The position numbers were made by a program, and so were the translations under genes. Below, one piece after another: positions 44,472-56,455 of a stretch of DNA of 64,000 nucleotides. Numbering within the stretch: position 1 is the first letter of the stretch; each line of letters opens with the position of its first letter. The notes beneath the pieces were generated by a model. That model was not told the DNA's origin, ran no database searches, and saw only the letters and a program-made list of their open reading frames with translations. Source of the stretch: Cycas panzhihuaensis (taxonomy: Eukaryota > Cycadophyta); NCBI GenBank assembly GCA_023213395.1, contig CM041465.1, positions 116,691,741-116,755,740 on the forward strand, given 5' to 3'.

Positions 44472-47077
44472 TGGATACGCGTTTACGGGATAACTACCTA
44501 ACTGAGTAGGAATGGCAAGGGCGGTCGATGGTACAATTGAGAAAAGACCTACAAGTAAGGCAAATACCACGCAAGGCACCCTATGTGCTGGTGCACGAGT
44601 TCAAGACTTGCAAATGGTATATAGCTACCTAGAAGTGGTTCCCCACTTCAAACAAGAAGAGAAGAGGCGTAGGGTTAGCCTAGGTTGACCTAAGGAAAGG
44701 ATCCTCCCACCCTTGGATGGCCAGAAGGGAAAGGAGAGAACCCAAAAAGGAGAAGTAGTATTGTATGCAAGCAAACTAACCAAGTAAAGCAAGTTAGTGA
44801 AGCAAAGGGGTGAGTTTGCAAGGCAAAGGAGGAAAAGATGGAAGGGGAAGACTTCCTAGGACCTTTTCCTATAACAAATATAATGCAAAAAGTAAAGTAA
44901 ATGAAATGTAAATTAAGATAAGGGTTGGTTTCCTCTTTCTCTTCTCGATGAGCTAATTACTATCATACAAGAAACTCAAAGGAACAAGTGATGAGGCAGA
45001 GTGAGAGTATGTACCCGGAATGGAGATGCATGACGAAGTAGCGGCATTCCAATGAGGTACCTAAAGTCACTCCACGAAGCATAAGAGACATAAAGGGTTA
45101 CGGTAGACCGAAATATGGGGCTTCCTTACCTTCCCCAAAAGCAGTACTAAGGCACCAAAAAAGGAAAGGAAAGGAACAAGATGCTAGAAAAAAATGAAAT
45201 ACTAAAGTAAAAAACATAAACAGAAGCACTTACCTATGAGAGTGGAAAAAGGAACAGATCCTTTGTGTCCTCCTTGTACCTGCAAGTAAATGAGAGTATC
45301 CCCCTTCCGGAGAAAGGGTGCTAACATACAGTATAAAATCTTAACAACACATGTATATATGAGATAAGCATAGACTTAAATATATGCACGTTAGTATTCA
45401 ATATAACGATGATAAACTATAGAGGAAAACAACCAAAATAAATGAAGAGTAAACCGGTAAGCCTCGGAGTGGCCCACGTCCCGCAAGGAACAACCCTATC
45501 CTCCCTCAAGAAGCCACAAGGCAGCGAGGGTATGGCTGTGCAAGAAGGCTGGAAATAGAGGCAACAAGAGTAAAAAAGGGCCCAAAAGGATCTACAATAA
45601 ACTGGGGTGCTATGGGTAGTAAACCGGGTTGTCAAGAAAGAAGTTGGGCAAGGGATAAGTAGCTGAGGTTTATGTGAGTTGCTCAGGTTGAGATATAAGC
45701 CCTCAAACCAGCACTGCAATGAGTGACAGCACTGATTTTAGTGACCAAAAATAGTTGAACAAACCTTTATTTCACTATCAAGAGTAGCATGTGGCAAAAG
45801 GGAAGGTTTGGAGGGTAAAGAGCCTCTTAAAGAGCATGGAAAGTGTTGCAGAATCCACCCAGCTCTTACCTAAACCTTGTGTATTTCCTCTTTACCTCTA
45901 TCTTGGGTAAGAAATGCAGGAAAGGAGGCCTTAATGGCAGAAAAAGGATAGCCCAAAGCAAGGCAAGAATAACCTTCAAAGATCAAACCAAGAAGAACTA
46001 GAAATGACATATAAAATAGGGCATAAATTGGACAAGAAAGCACTTAAACCAACAAATACCTGAGGAAGAGAAGGGAGGCTTTTGCCTCAGTCAAAAGCTA
46101 CTAAAAGAAAGCTGAGAAATCTGCCAAAGGACTATAGAATATCAGGTATGGAACCCCTGCTAATGAGGCTGAAGGAAACACCTGCACTTAAGGATGCTTG
46201 ATGGCTGCCTGGGAAAGGAAATGCTGAAAACTCTCCAAGGAGGCCCTCTCCAAGGTGTGCAAAGGGCTGGGAAGATGTCACAGCCATACCAAAGGAGAGT
46301 TGGGTGCTAGAGAAGGGTTGTAGGTCCTGTAGCAGCAGTGGAGGAGTAGGGAACAGTAGAGCACATGGCATTTTTCCTTGAGAACCTTGTAAAAATGAGC
46401 AGAAAAAAAAGATCCTAAAAATGACTTAGGGAAGACTTAGATACCCAGCCTGAACCCTAAACGAGTGATTAGGGCACAATTGGCAGTGAGTCAAGTCACG
46501 AAACACGTGGCAGTTTCGCAATAAATATGAAATTGTCATGACAGATTTTTAAAAATAAACTAAGACAGTCGCACCACCGCAAATTCTGCGGTACCGCAAT
46601 ATTTATAGCGGTACCACGATATTTGCGATGTCTGAGACCAAAGCCCAACTGGCCTAAAGCTGACTGGCTATGGGCCAATAACTAAGAAGGCTGGTGGGAG
46701 GCTGAGACACTTGCTCAAGGGTAGACAGGACAACAAATAAGTCATAAGAGCAAAAATAGGACTCAAAAGATGTGACAAGTCAACCAAATAATGACGGGTC
46801 ATCGTACAAGCAAGGATAACCTGAACCAAGTGGGTCTTGAGGTGAGTAGGGTAGAATGCGGGAAGTGGAATAGCCACTGGGGTGCCACACTCGCTGGGAA
46901 TGTGCCCCCACTATAGTCATCAAAGGCTGAATAAGTGTAGATGACAACAAGATCATCTATGAGATCACAACATGCAAGCATACACTCATCTCAAAAGAAA
47001 GCTATGATAAGGTGAGAAGCATACCTGCACTTACCTGAGTTGACCACTCTATATCCATTCCTAGAAGACGGGAAACA
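44472..47077 (-). repeat. 5' LTR of Tat-B
   Basis: 2606 bases. On the - strand TGTTTCCCGTC to CGCGTATCCA. It carries the palindrome cluster near 46565-46630 (CTGCGGTACCGC, GCGGTACCACG), a weakened TATA-like box near 46437 and the intron-like segment. Confidence 0.95.
45147..45233 (-). other. Intron-like segment in 5' LTR of Tat-B
   Basis: 87 bases on the - strand from GTAAGTGCTTCTG to GGTGCCTTAG, as in the other three Tat-A/B LTRs. Confidence 0.5.
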
Positions 47078-47082
47078 ACAAC
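47078..47082. repeat. Target-site duplication ACAAC, right of Tat-B
   Basis: Copy of 30501-30505, followed by TATTACAGGTGATATTTG as at 61594 in the uninterrupted copy. Confidence 0.9.
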
Positions 47083-47278
47083 TATTACAGGTGATATTTG
47101 ACCCTTTAAATACATATGCACATATCTTCTTCCCTATGATTCTATTAGTGGCCCTAATGGCCTTACATCTTATTAGACCACTTAGTGTTCCATGCACAAA
47201 TCTTAATAAGTATATTAATCCTTAACTTATTAGTGGCTCCCACTTACTAGTGCTAAGAAAAGGTAGGGTTATGTTATA
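47083..47278 (-). repeat. Left LTR-like end of Chr-C, part 2
   Basis: Matches 61594-61785 closely (GATATTT, TTAAATACATATGCA-like, GTGGCCCTAATGGCCTTAC, AATCTTAATAAGTATATTAA). On the - strand it begins after the purine run GAGGGGGGATCC at 47279-47290, as a 3' LTR should. Confidence 0.75.
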
Positions 47279-48170
47279 GGATCCCCCCTCTAAGATGATA
47301 AGTCCTCAGAGCATTGGAGATAAGGATATTACTGGATAACTCGTCAGATTCCCAAGTAGCTTCATCTACATCATAATTGACCCACTGTACCAAGTGTTCA
47401 TAAATAATATAATTTCGAAGGTGGCACTAGTGACTGGCAAGGATTTTATTAGGGGGGATTATAAGAGTTTGCTCCTTAGAGAGAATGGATAAGGTGGTGT
47501 GGGGTATAAATTTAGCTTTGAGGTATTTTCTTAGGTAGGAAACATGGAAAACATTATGGATATTGGTGTTTAGGAGGAGTTCAAAGGTATAAGCAACTTC
47601 ACCAATTTTGTGGAGGATTTTATAAGGGCCATAAGAATGGGAGCTTGGTTTATACCCTTGATGTAACTTAAGAGACTGTTACTTATAAGGTTAGAGGCAA
47701 AGGAATACTAGATCTCTAATATTAAAGGATCAATCAGATCAGTGGCAGTCAGTAAGTTGCTTCATTCAATTTCAGGCAACGACTAAATTCTATTAAAGGG
47801 CATGCAAGATTTAGTCCATTTCTTGAAGATTTTATTGTATAAAAGTCATTCAAAAGTTTGTGGATAGGGTATGGTAGGAAGGGGGGGTGGTAACTATAGA
47901 GGCCCAAGAAGGGGGACGTACCAATGGCAAAATGGTGAAAGGAGTTGTACCAGTACTCTACCAAGGCAAGCCAAGAAGTTTATTTAGCATGGTGTTCTAA
48001 GGCAAAACAATATAGATAAGTTTCTAGAGTTTCATTTAGGACCTCAGATTAGCCATCCATTTGTGGGTGGTGGGCAGAGCTCATGTTAAATGAGGTTTCA
48101 AGAGTTCTTACCAAAAGGAGCTAGTAATCTTGGGGTCTCAGTCATAAATAATAGATTACAGGAAACTGTA
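47279..48170 (-). pseudogene. Chr-C integrase C-terminus and chromodomain
   Basis: A polypurine tract GAGGGGGGATCC lies at 47279-47290. Upstream on the - strand, EHLVQWVNYDVDEATWES (about 47360-47410) is a chromodomain, the histone-reading module by which chromoviruses choose chromatin. Before it, YGPYKILHKIGEVAY and NIHNVFHVSYLRKYL belong to the integrase C-terminus. 47964-47749 is open (VEYWYNSFHHFAIGTSPFLG), and SIIYD-stop-DPKITSSFW near 48130 is the second catalytic region. Cop-D interrupts it at 48170. Confidence 0.85.
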
Positions 48171-48518
48171 TGTTGGGATAACCCCTAATGACCTAAGGAT
48201 ATGTGCACCTAGGGCCCTTTAAAGCCAACTTTGGGGCTCCCTAGGGCACCTAGAGACTCCCACTAGCTGCCTAAAGGTACCTAGAGCTGACATAATATTT
48301 TTAAGGTATGTGTAATATTTATTAAATCTTATTTTTTTAATATTATTTGAATACATTATCGGCTAACATGCAGGTGAGGCGATGGCACATGTTGCTCCCT
48401 AAATATCTATTTAAGGGGTGGGAATACCTCCCTAATGTTTTTTAACACCGCCTTCAACTATATAAAAATTGGTTAATTATGATGGCATCCTGACCTACTT
48501 TGCTTGCCTGTGCCTTTA
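48171..48518 (+). repeat. 5' LTR of Cop-D
   Basis: TGTTGGGATAACCCC to GTGCCTTTA, 348 bases, matching 56107-56455. Two bases separate it from the primer site. TATAAAAATTGG at about 48460 is a TATA-like candidate. Confidence 0.93.
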
Positions 48519-48520
48519 TT

Positions 48521-48532
48521 TGGTATCAGAGC
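48521..48532 (+). other. Primer-binding site, tRNA-Met type (Cop-D)
   Basis: TGGTATCAGAGC, the unchanged tRNA-Met primer site of plant copia elements. Confidence 0.92.
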
Positions 48533-51500
48533 ACATACTTGGTAGCTTACAGTTGGCTGATGGTATGAAATAGGTGAATTCGCGGCTTATTTTCCATCGC
48601 ATATTAGTATGTGCAGTAATATTTTGATAGCATAAAGTTTGAATTTTATAAATTTGTGTTTATTATTAATTTGTTATGTTTATATTCTTTGTACAGTTTT
48701 TTTACTCACAGCCATGTCATGTTCGATCGATTCCAGTTCTTCCATTTTCATATGAAACCCTTTGACATGACCATTAGTTTTGATCAATACTAAGTCTTCT
48801 ACCATGTGGAAAGATCGTTTGTAATTTGATAGCTTAGTTTGTGAGAAATCACTTGCTAAACCTCAGCTCCCTATTTTGGGCATTTTTACCCTTATGCTTT
48901 GCTCTTCTTCTACAAAGCTCTATTTGTCACAAACATTTACCAGCATCTAGTCATCGTAGATATCTAGCTCTATATGAAATTTTATGATAAACTATCTCTC
49001 TGTTGGTGAGATCCAGCCTCAGTTTTAATTTCTCAGTTTTTTATCTTTTTTATACTATTTTTCACAATTTTTTAAATTTTTTTTGTAAAACTCAGTTATT
49101 CTTATTGGGGTGCCCTCCTATATGTCTATCTTAGCTCAGATCTAAGAATGTTTGGATCTCTTCACCTCTGTATGCACCCACACTCTCTCTTATTGCCCAC
49201 CATCCAAGTTTTTTTTGCACACACACACACACATATATAATTATCTTTTTTTCATTTTTCTTGCATCATGTGGTTCCCCTTTAGGTGTCGATCTCCTTTG
49301 CCTCTACTATGTGGTGCTTATTGATCAATTCAATCAATCTAAGGTTACCAATCCTCCATAGTTTCACCATTGTTCATTGCGCAGGCCGTCGCTCATTTCC
49401 CTTTGATTTAATTTATTTTATTTTTATGAAGTTTATGTTAATTAAACTTTATTATATAAACTTTTAAATCTATGTATTAAAAGTGTTAGCCCCCTTAAGA
49501 GCTTAGCCCCTGGTCATATCAACTAATGTAACCTCTAGCTCATTTATTAAAGGGGGCTATCTTAAGGTTATAAAACTTTTCCTTTTATTGTTTTTTTAAT
49601 TTTTTTCAAATACATAGGGTACCTGGCTTATTTTCGCAATATCTTTTCATTGGGATCATGGTTTCTAACTAAACTAGTTCTGTTGAGTCTAGAATTTTGT
49701 GAGCTATATTTTTGATTGGTTATTTTTCTATCTTTGAAGTTGATCTAACCTATTTTTAATCAATTAAAGTCTCTTTTATTTATATTTTATTATTTTTTTG
49801 ATAAAATCTCTTCTTTGTCAGGTTATATCTTATCACCGGGATATCATTTCTTACCTGGATCAATTTCTTTATAATCTCTTTTTAGCAAACTTCATTATTG
49901 ACTACTTATTTTTATTTTTTGGTGTTGATTTGATTATTTTTTTAATCAGTAAATATGGTACTCTGGTTTATTTTAAGGTATTTGAATAAGAGAGGATTAT
50001 TTACTTCTTTTGTTATATCTCTTTAACCAGGAGTTAGATTTCTAAATAATTAGATTCATTGGGTTTATATTTTAGAGCTCTACAACTTGAAGTTATTATT
50101 TGTTTGATTTGACTCATTTTTTATAGGGTTTGGTTAGGTCAAAATTGACCTTATGGTTGCTCTTTATTTCCTTAATCTTAAAAGAGTTTTTTTCCATAGT
50201 TTTGTTAATATCTTGAGCTTTGTAGCTCCGATCTATAAACCGTTTGAACTAATTGAAAGATATTTCATAGATCTATAGATTAAAGCTAGTTTTATCTCAT
50301 TTTGACCTTATGTTGAAGGTGTTCAAAGCTCATAAAGTTGAGGTATTATTCAAGTCCTAGTTGGACATTCTTTAAGACTTTTGAGCCATATTTCTTTCTA
50401 ATTTTGAATATATTCTACTTGATATTTATATAATACTAATAATTAACAAGATTTGTTAGTATTTATTGAGTTTTTAAGCCATTTTATAGCTCACTTAGTC
50501 TACTTTTGTGCCTTTAGAGCAAGAGGAACCCCTTTTTCATTTAATTCGGTAAACATGTAATTTTTGTCATATTTTTACTTTTATCAAATCTAAAACTTAT
50601 TTAAAGCCCTTCTGTGCTTGATCAAGGAATTATTTACACTTATTTGTGAGTACTAAAGAATAATTACTCCCCTCCATTCCCAACATAATATATTTATAAA
50701 ATTTGATTAAATGAGCTCACTTGGTTTTCATTTAGAAAATTTTTCATCTTTAGTTCATATTTTTGAAAGGAAAAAGTTCTTATTATTTACAAAGGAATCT
50801 AATACTTCAAAGGGGGAGAGCATTTTTTATTTTTAAATTGCATAAATAGGGTAATCATAGATACATATCTTTATTTTGAAAGGAAAGCACATATAGACTT
50901 CTTTGAACATTAAATAATTATTCTCTTTTGAAAAAGGCATTTGATTGGTTTAGAGGTATAAATATAGATTTAAATTTGCTTATTGTTTCCTTATTGTGAG
51001 ATTAATCATTTATACTTTTAAAGGGGGAATTTTGTTTTGAAATTAAAAGAATTCTTTTATTGAAAAAGATATTTCATACTTTATTTTTTCAAATTGATAT
51101 TTGAGTATTGAAAGAAATTTGATTTTAGTCTTCATTTTCAAGTTTTATTTCAGTTTTTTTTTGTTCTAAAAGAATCTTGTTTGTAAGAAATACCATCTAT
51201 AATAAATTTTTTCTCATATTAAATCAAATAATTACTTGAATTAAACCTCCTTTTTTTCTAGCCTTGTAAGGGGAATGGTTAGGACCTCTGAAGTAACCAC
51301 CCTGCGCATGCCACTTGCCCTACTCATACTAGATGAGGAAAGCCTTTGGCTATCAGGTGTATTCGATGGTAGGCTGAGGTGCAAAACCTTTTCCATTTAT
51401 GGTGTTTGGAGACCAAGGCTAGACCTAGAGAGGATGGGTTCCTTGATTCGAGAACCTTCACCACTAAATCTATCACTAAGCAGAAGTCTGAGATAGGTGG

Positions 51501-51820
51501 GTTAACAATTCAGGAGGGTGTAAAAGCCTTCTTAGTAGCCTATGTACTGAGGTATCTAGAGCCTAGTTCTCATATACCAGTATATTGGATCCCTATTTTT
51601 CCATTTGTAGGTAGGTGCCACTAGATAAGATAGCAACCAAAGGTTACCCCAAGAGACATATAAACCTAGAGCCTAGAAAACCTCATTTAGGGACTAGGTC
51701 CACTTATAAAACCTTGGGTTAAAGTTGAAAAACCTTATTTTATTTATTTAACCAAAACCTTGGTGGGATAAATATATTTTATTTAGTAAAGGATTACTAT
51801 CATAACCCAAGTTGAGTAAC
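48533..51820 (+). other. Long non-coding leader of Cop-D
   Basis: 3.3 kb between primer site and gag. It is T-rich with many T-runs, a short (CA)n tract near 49219-49234, and no reading frame I can tie to a known domain. The segment 51262-51640 is richer in G and C and ends next to gag. The leader may be native or contain an old insertion; I see no LTR pair or terminal repeats inside it. Confidence 0.6.
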
Positions 51821-52960
51821 ATGGTAATAAGCATAAGAAATATGACTATTCTAGTATTCGATAGGACAAATTTTCTAATTTGGAGTAGAAAAATAAAATC
51901 TATCCTCATATCAAATGAATTATGGGACATAGTTCAGACAGTCTATATATACCCAAGACCAAGCCATAAATGAATAAAATAGGGTATTCAAAGAAATTGT
52001 CGAGAAAGATAATAAAGCTCTAGTATTATTATTTTCTACTATTGATAATAAAATCTTTCTAAGAGTGAGTGAAGCAACCACATCAAAGCAAGTCAGAATA
52101 CTTTACAACTGATTTATGAAGGAGTGGCTTCATCAAAGCTTCAAACCCTTAGGAGTATATTTGAAAACCTAAGGATAAATTCAAATGAATCAGTTACCAA
52201 CTTTATAATAAAAGTACAAGACCTAGTTAATTATATGAGATCTCTTAGAGAGACCTTAACAAAATAAAGAGTTATTGAAAGAATTATATAATGTGGCAGT
52301 GCTATAACAAGCTTTGAAATGGTCATAAATAGGATTGAAGTCTCCAAAGACTTGAGCACCCTCAAAATAAAATAATTGAGTGCCATGTTAATGGCTATTG
52401 AAGAGAAGAAGGCTTCTAATGAATCACTTAAACATGCTTTTGCCACTAAGACAATGATACACCCATATACTCAAGCAAACACTTATAAATCTAGGGATTA
52501 GTCTCCAAAAGAAAAGAGTAAAAACCTTAGACATATGCCACACCAAAAAAGGCACCCAAGATATTAAGTTCCTCACCAAAGATAAGGAGTTAATCAAGGA
52601 GATTTAAGGCAAACTAGATATCCAAGTGAAGAAAGACAACAAGGGTCATATCAATGTTGTCCCAATTACTAAAGGGACATACCACCATAAAGGGAAAATC
52701 TTCATCGTCCAAATCATAGACAAAGGGATTATCCACCTCCTCATGAAGAAAGAGGAAGGCCATCTCATATTGATATATCTTATCCTTGGAGTAGAAATCT
52801 CAGTTATGGGAGAAGAGATTCATCATATTGCACCTTTTGCAATCACCCTGGTCACAAAGAAGATAGATGCTTTGCTAAAAATAGACCACCTTACAAAGGA
52901 AGTGCTAATACTACTATGAAAAATAGAGAAAATTGGCTATTCTTATCCTTCTTTCTAGCC
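51821..52960 (+). pseudogene. Cop-D gag, broken
   Basis: Starts at ATG 51821 or 51842, reading MTILVFDRTNFLIWSRK and ILISNELWDIVQ, a typical copia gag N-terminus. It continues with KLQTLRSIFENLRINSNESV and MRSLRETLTK. The zinc knuckle CTFCNHPGHKEDRC near 52832-52873 has perfect C-x2-C-x4-H-x4-C spacing. A change of frame and several stops (52265, 52290, 52374, 52500) break it. Confidence 0.82.
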
Positions 52961-54440
52961 AATGAAGATGAAGATAGTAGTTGGTATATTAACTCAGGAT
53001 GCTCAACTCATATGACTCATAAAAAGGTGGGTTTCAAACAATGGATATAACCAAAATGGGCTCTATTATGTTTGGAGATGATATAACCCATGAAGTTGCT
53101 AGTAAAGGAAATGTAGCTCTCCAAACTGATTTAGAAGAAACCAAATACATTAAAGATGTTTTATATGTTCCAACCTTAAGGAAGAATCTACTATCAGTGA
53201 GATAAATGATGGGTCAATATTATAGAGTCATATTTGATAATGGCAAGTGTATTATCAAAGGTAAGAGACAAAATAAAGTAATTGTTGCTAGAGGGAAAAT
53301 GACAAAAGATAATCTATTTAAACTTGTCATCCCTCCATTTTATTCCTATGTGTTGAAAACAACCATTAAGATTGATAGTACCATGTGGCATAAATGATTT
53401 AGGCACTTGAATTATAGTAGTTTGGCACCTATGAAAAGAATAAGCATGGTTGATGAGTTATCCCACATTGAAGTGGACAAAAATATCTGTGAAGGATGTC
53501 TACTTGGAAAACAACATAAGGAAAGTTTTCCAGATTTTACCTATAGAGCACAAGGTCCTCTTTAATTAGTATATACTGATGTTTGTGGTCTAATGGAAAC
53601 TCCATCTCTAAGAGTAGCAAAATACTTTATTACTTTCACTGATGATTATACAAGGAAAACATGGGTTTTCTTCATGAAATTTAAATCTAACATATTTCAA
53701 CATTTTATCGACTTCAAAACCTATGTGGATAGATAAAGTGGACATAAGATATTCTTCCTAAGATTAGAAAATGGGGAAGAATTCATTTCAAATTAATTTA
53801 ATACTTATTGTGTTCACTATAGAATCAGACGTCAATTAACCAATCCCTACACCCCTCAACAAAATGGTGTAGCAGAAAGAAAGAATCACACCATAGTTGA
53901 AATGGCAAGGTGCATGCTAAAAGATAAAAGATTAGGAAATTACTTTTAGGCTGAAGTAGTACATACTACAGTATATTTGATCAATAGAAGTACCACTAAA
54001 TAACTTTGATAGAAGACTCCTGAAGAAGCATAGACAGGATACAAACCAAGTATCCATCACTTGAGAGTTTTTGGTTGCATGACATATACTCATATTCTTA
54101 AATAGAAAAGGACTAAATTGAATGATCATAGTACCAAATGCATTTTCATCGTCTATAGTGATATATCATAATCATATAAACTTTATGATCTAAAAGTAAG
54201 AAAGGTTATCATGAGTAGAGATGTCATCTTTCAAAAACCTAATTCCTATTATATAGATCATCATCAAGAAAAAGGAAAGAATGTGACAATAAATCTTGAT
54301 TCCAATCCTAGGTCCACATATGTGCCACCTTGGCAGCTTCAAATAAGGACCATTAATGTTAAAAGTGGGGAGGGAAGTTCTTTTCAACCTCCACTACAAA
54401 ATTTTCTTGGGGAGGAAACCTCTCAACCTCCACCATGAAT
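52961..54440 (+). pseudogene. Cop-D protease and integrase, broken
   Basis: The protease box reads WYINSGCSTHMTH; AAC at 52991-52993 puts Asn in place of the catalytic Asp. Integrase follows with FRHLNYSSL, CEGCLLGKQ, VYTDVCGLM near 53575 (first Asp kept), RLENGEEF near 53767 (second catalytic Asp now Glu) and QQNGVAERKNHTIVEM near 53865 (Glu kept). LRVFGCMTY and VIMSRDVIFQ mark the end. Frequent stops. Confidence 0.87.
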
Positions 54441-56094
54441 AATTCCTAAATGGACTCAAAGATATCATACCATGGATAACATGTTGGATCATGATTATAA
54501 TAGAAGATAAACTTGATCTCATAGGCTAAACTTTACCCTTATGACTCATGTTATGGAAACACATGAGCCTCAAACCTTTAATGAGGCTAATTTAGATGCT
54601 ACATGGAGAAAAGCTATGAAGGAAGAATACAACTCCATTATTATAAATGACACTTGGGAATTGGTTGATCTTCCTCCTAACAAAAAACCTATTAGGACTA
54701 AGTGGATATACAAAACAAAATTTAGATCTGATGGCTTTATCGATAAGCATAAAGCTCATCTTATTACAAAAGGATACTCTCAAAAGGAAGGCATTGATTA
54801 TAATGAGACCTTTGCTCTAGTTGCCAGAATGGAAATAGTTCAGATGATTATCAATTTGGCTACTTAAATGAAATGGGATATTTTCCAAATAGACATCAAA
54901 AGTGCTTTTCTTAATGGCTACATTGAAGAAGACATCTATGTCTCTCAAACCCTTACTTTTGAAGTTAGGGGGGAAGAAAAGAAAGTATACAAACTCAATA
55001 AATCACTTTATTGACTTAAACAAGCACCTAGGGCATGGTATTCCCATATTGATAAATATTTCAAAGATTAAGGCTTCAAAAGATCTTAATCAAACCCAAA
55101 TATATATTCTAAGATTGAAGGTAAATTGATATTAATTATGGGATTATATGTTGACAATCTTATTTACATAGGAAATTATCCACAACTTTCATATTAATTC
55201 AAGGAAGATATGTGTAGAGAATTTAAAATGACTAACTTAGGTCTAATGCATTACTTCCTTATAATAGAAGTATGGTAAGATGATGGTGGCATTCTTATCT
55301 CCCAAAGAAAATATATCTTGGACTTACTTCAAAAGTTTAAGATGAACAAATATAAACCTTTAGCTACTCCTGTTGAAGTTGGAATAAAACTTTCAAAGCA
55401 TGATGAGTCTACTCTTGTGGATCCAAAACTATACAGACAACTAATTGGCAGCTTAATTTACTTGACTTCTACATGACCTAATATCATGCATGCGGTTAGT
55501 GTGGTATACCAATTTATACACGATTCAAAGACTTCTTATTAGAAAGCAACAAAAAGAGTCATACGATATCTTAAAGGTATGATAGATTTTGGGCTATAAT
55601 ACATGTTTATATCAAACTTCAGATTGATAGGGCATATAGATTCAAACTAGGTTGGTGATATAGATGACGGGAGATCTACATCATGTTACACCTTTAATAT
55701 GGGTTCAGTAGTTATAGCGTGGAGCTCAAAGAAACAAAATATAGTTTCCTTATCAACAATAGAGGTAGAATATAAAGCAATAGTTTTAGGGGCATGTGAA
55801 ATAATTTGATTGCATTGTCTACTACAAGATCTCAAAATAGAATAGCAAGGGCCGACCAAAATCTGGTGTGACAATCAAAGGACCATACAAATGACAAAAA
55901 ATCTAGTTTTTCATGGTAGAACCAAACATATTGAGACACAACATCATTTCATTCAAGAATTAGTACAATAAGGATAAATTGATCTAAAATATTACTATGC
56001 GGAGGACCAAACAGTAGACATCTTCACAAAATCATTAGGTAAGATCAAGTTCTAGAAATTCAAAGAAAATTTAGGAATTACTCACATTGGGGAT
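54441..56094 (+). pseudogene. Cop-D reverse transcriptase and RNase H, broken
   Basis: RT is open at 54541-54864 (EPQTFNEANLDATWRKAM, KPIRTKWIYKTK, GIDYNETFALVARM). Later LKQAPRAWYSHIDKYF near 55017 and the catalytic box LYVDNLIYIG near 55146, where the second Asp is Asn, which would abolish polymerisation. RNase H keeps STIEVEYKAIV near 55757, IWCDNQRTIQM near 55865 and TVDIFTKSLG near 56010. Several frameshifts and stops. Confidence 0.88.
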
Positions 56095-56106
56095 TATGGG
56101 GGAGAA
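56095..56106 (+). other. Polypurine tract of Cop-D
   Basis: ATGGGGGAGAA adjoining the 3' LTR, the usual copia form. Confidence 0.88.
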
Positions 56107-56455
56107 TGTTAGGATAACCCCTAATGACCTAAGCATATGTACACCTAGGCCCCTCTAAAGCTACCTTTGGGGCTCTAGAGGGCACCTAGAGCCTCCCACT
56201 AGTCACCTAAAGATACCTAGAGTTGACACAATATTATTAAGGTATGTGTAATATTTATTAAATGTTATTTTTTTAATATTATTTGAATACATTATTGGAT
56301 AACATACAGGTTGGATGATAGCACGTTCCACCTCCCCAAATATCTATTTAAGGAGTGGGAATACCTCCATGGTGTTTTTTAACAATGCCTTCAATTATAT
56401 GGAAATTGGTTAATTGCGATGGCATCCTAACTTACTCTACTTCCCTACACCTTCA
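56107..56455 (+). repeat. 3' LTR of Cop-D
   Basis: 349 bases, TGTTAGGATAACCCC to ACACCTTCA, partner of 48171-48518. Followed by TTATG, which does not repeat the five bases before the 5' LTR. Confidence 0.93.

Larger units (their letters stand above)
30506..47077 (-). mobile_element. Tat-B, complete Tat-type Ty3/gypsy element with antisense gene
   Basis: A 16,572-base element on the - strand with the same arrangement as Tat-A and the same primer site and polypurine tract. Both LTRs measure 2606 bases. Several domains are in better shape than in Tat-A: the gag knuckle, the protease Asp and the integrase core are intact. Stops elsewhere still preclude autonomy. It interrupts the left LTR of Chr-C. 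The antisense gene lies on the + strand. Confidence 0.94.
48171..56455 (+). mobile_element. Cop-D, Ty1/copia element with short LTRs and long leader
   Basis: An 8.3-kb element with LTRs of 348 and 349 bases, a perfect tRNA-Met-type primer site, a polypurine tract, and gag, protease, integrase, RT and RNase H in copia order. It is nested in the integrase of Chr-C. The bases flanking the LTRs (CTGTA and TTATG) do not match, so no duplication is evident. Protease and RT have lost catalytic aspartates and stops are frequent. Confidence 0.92.
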
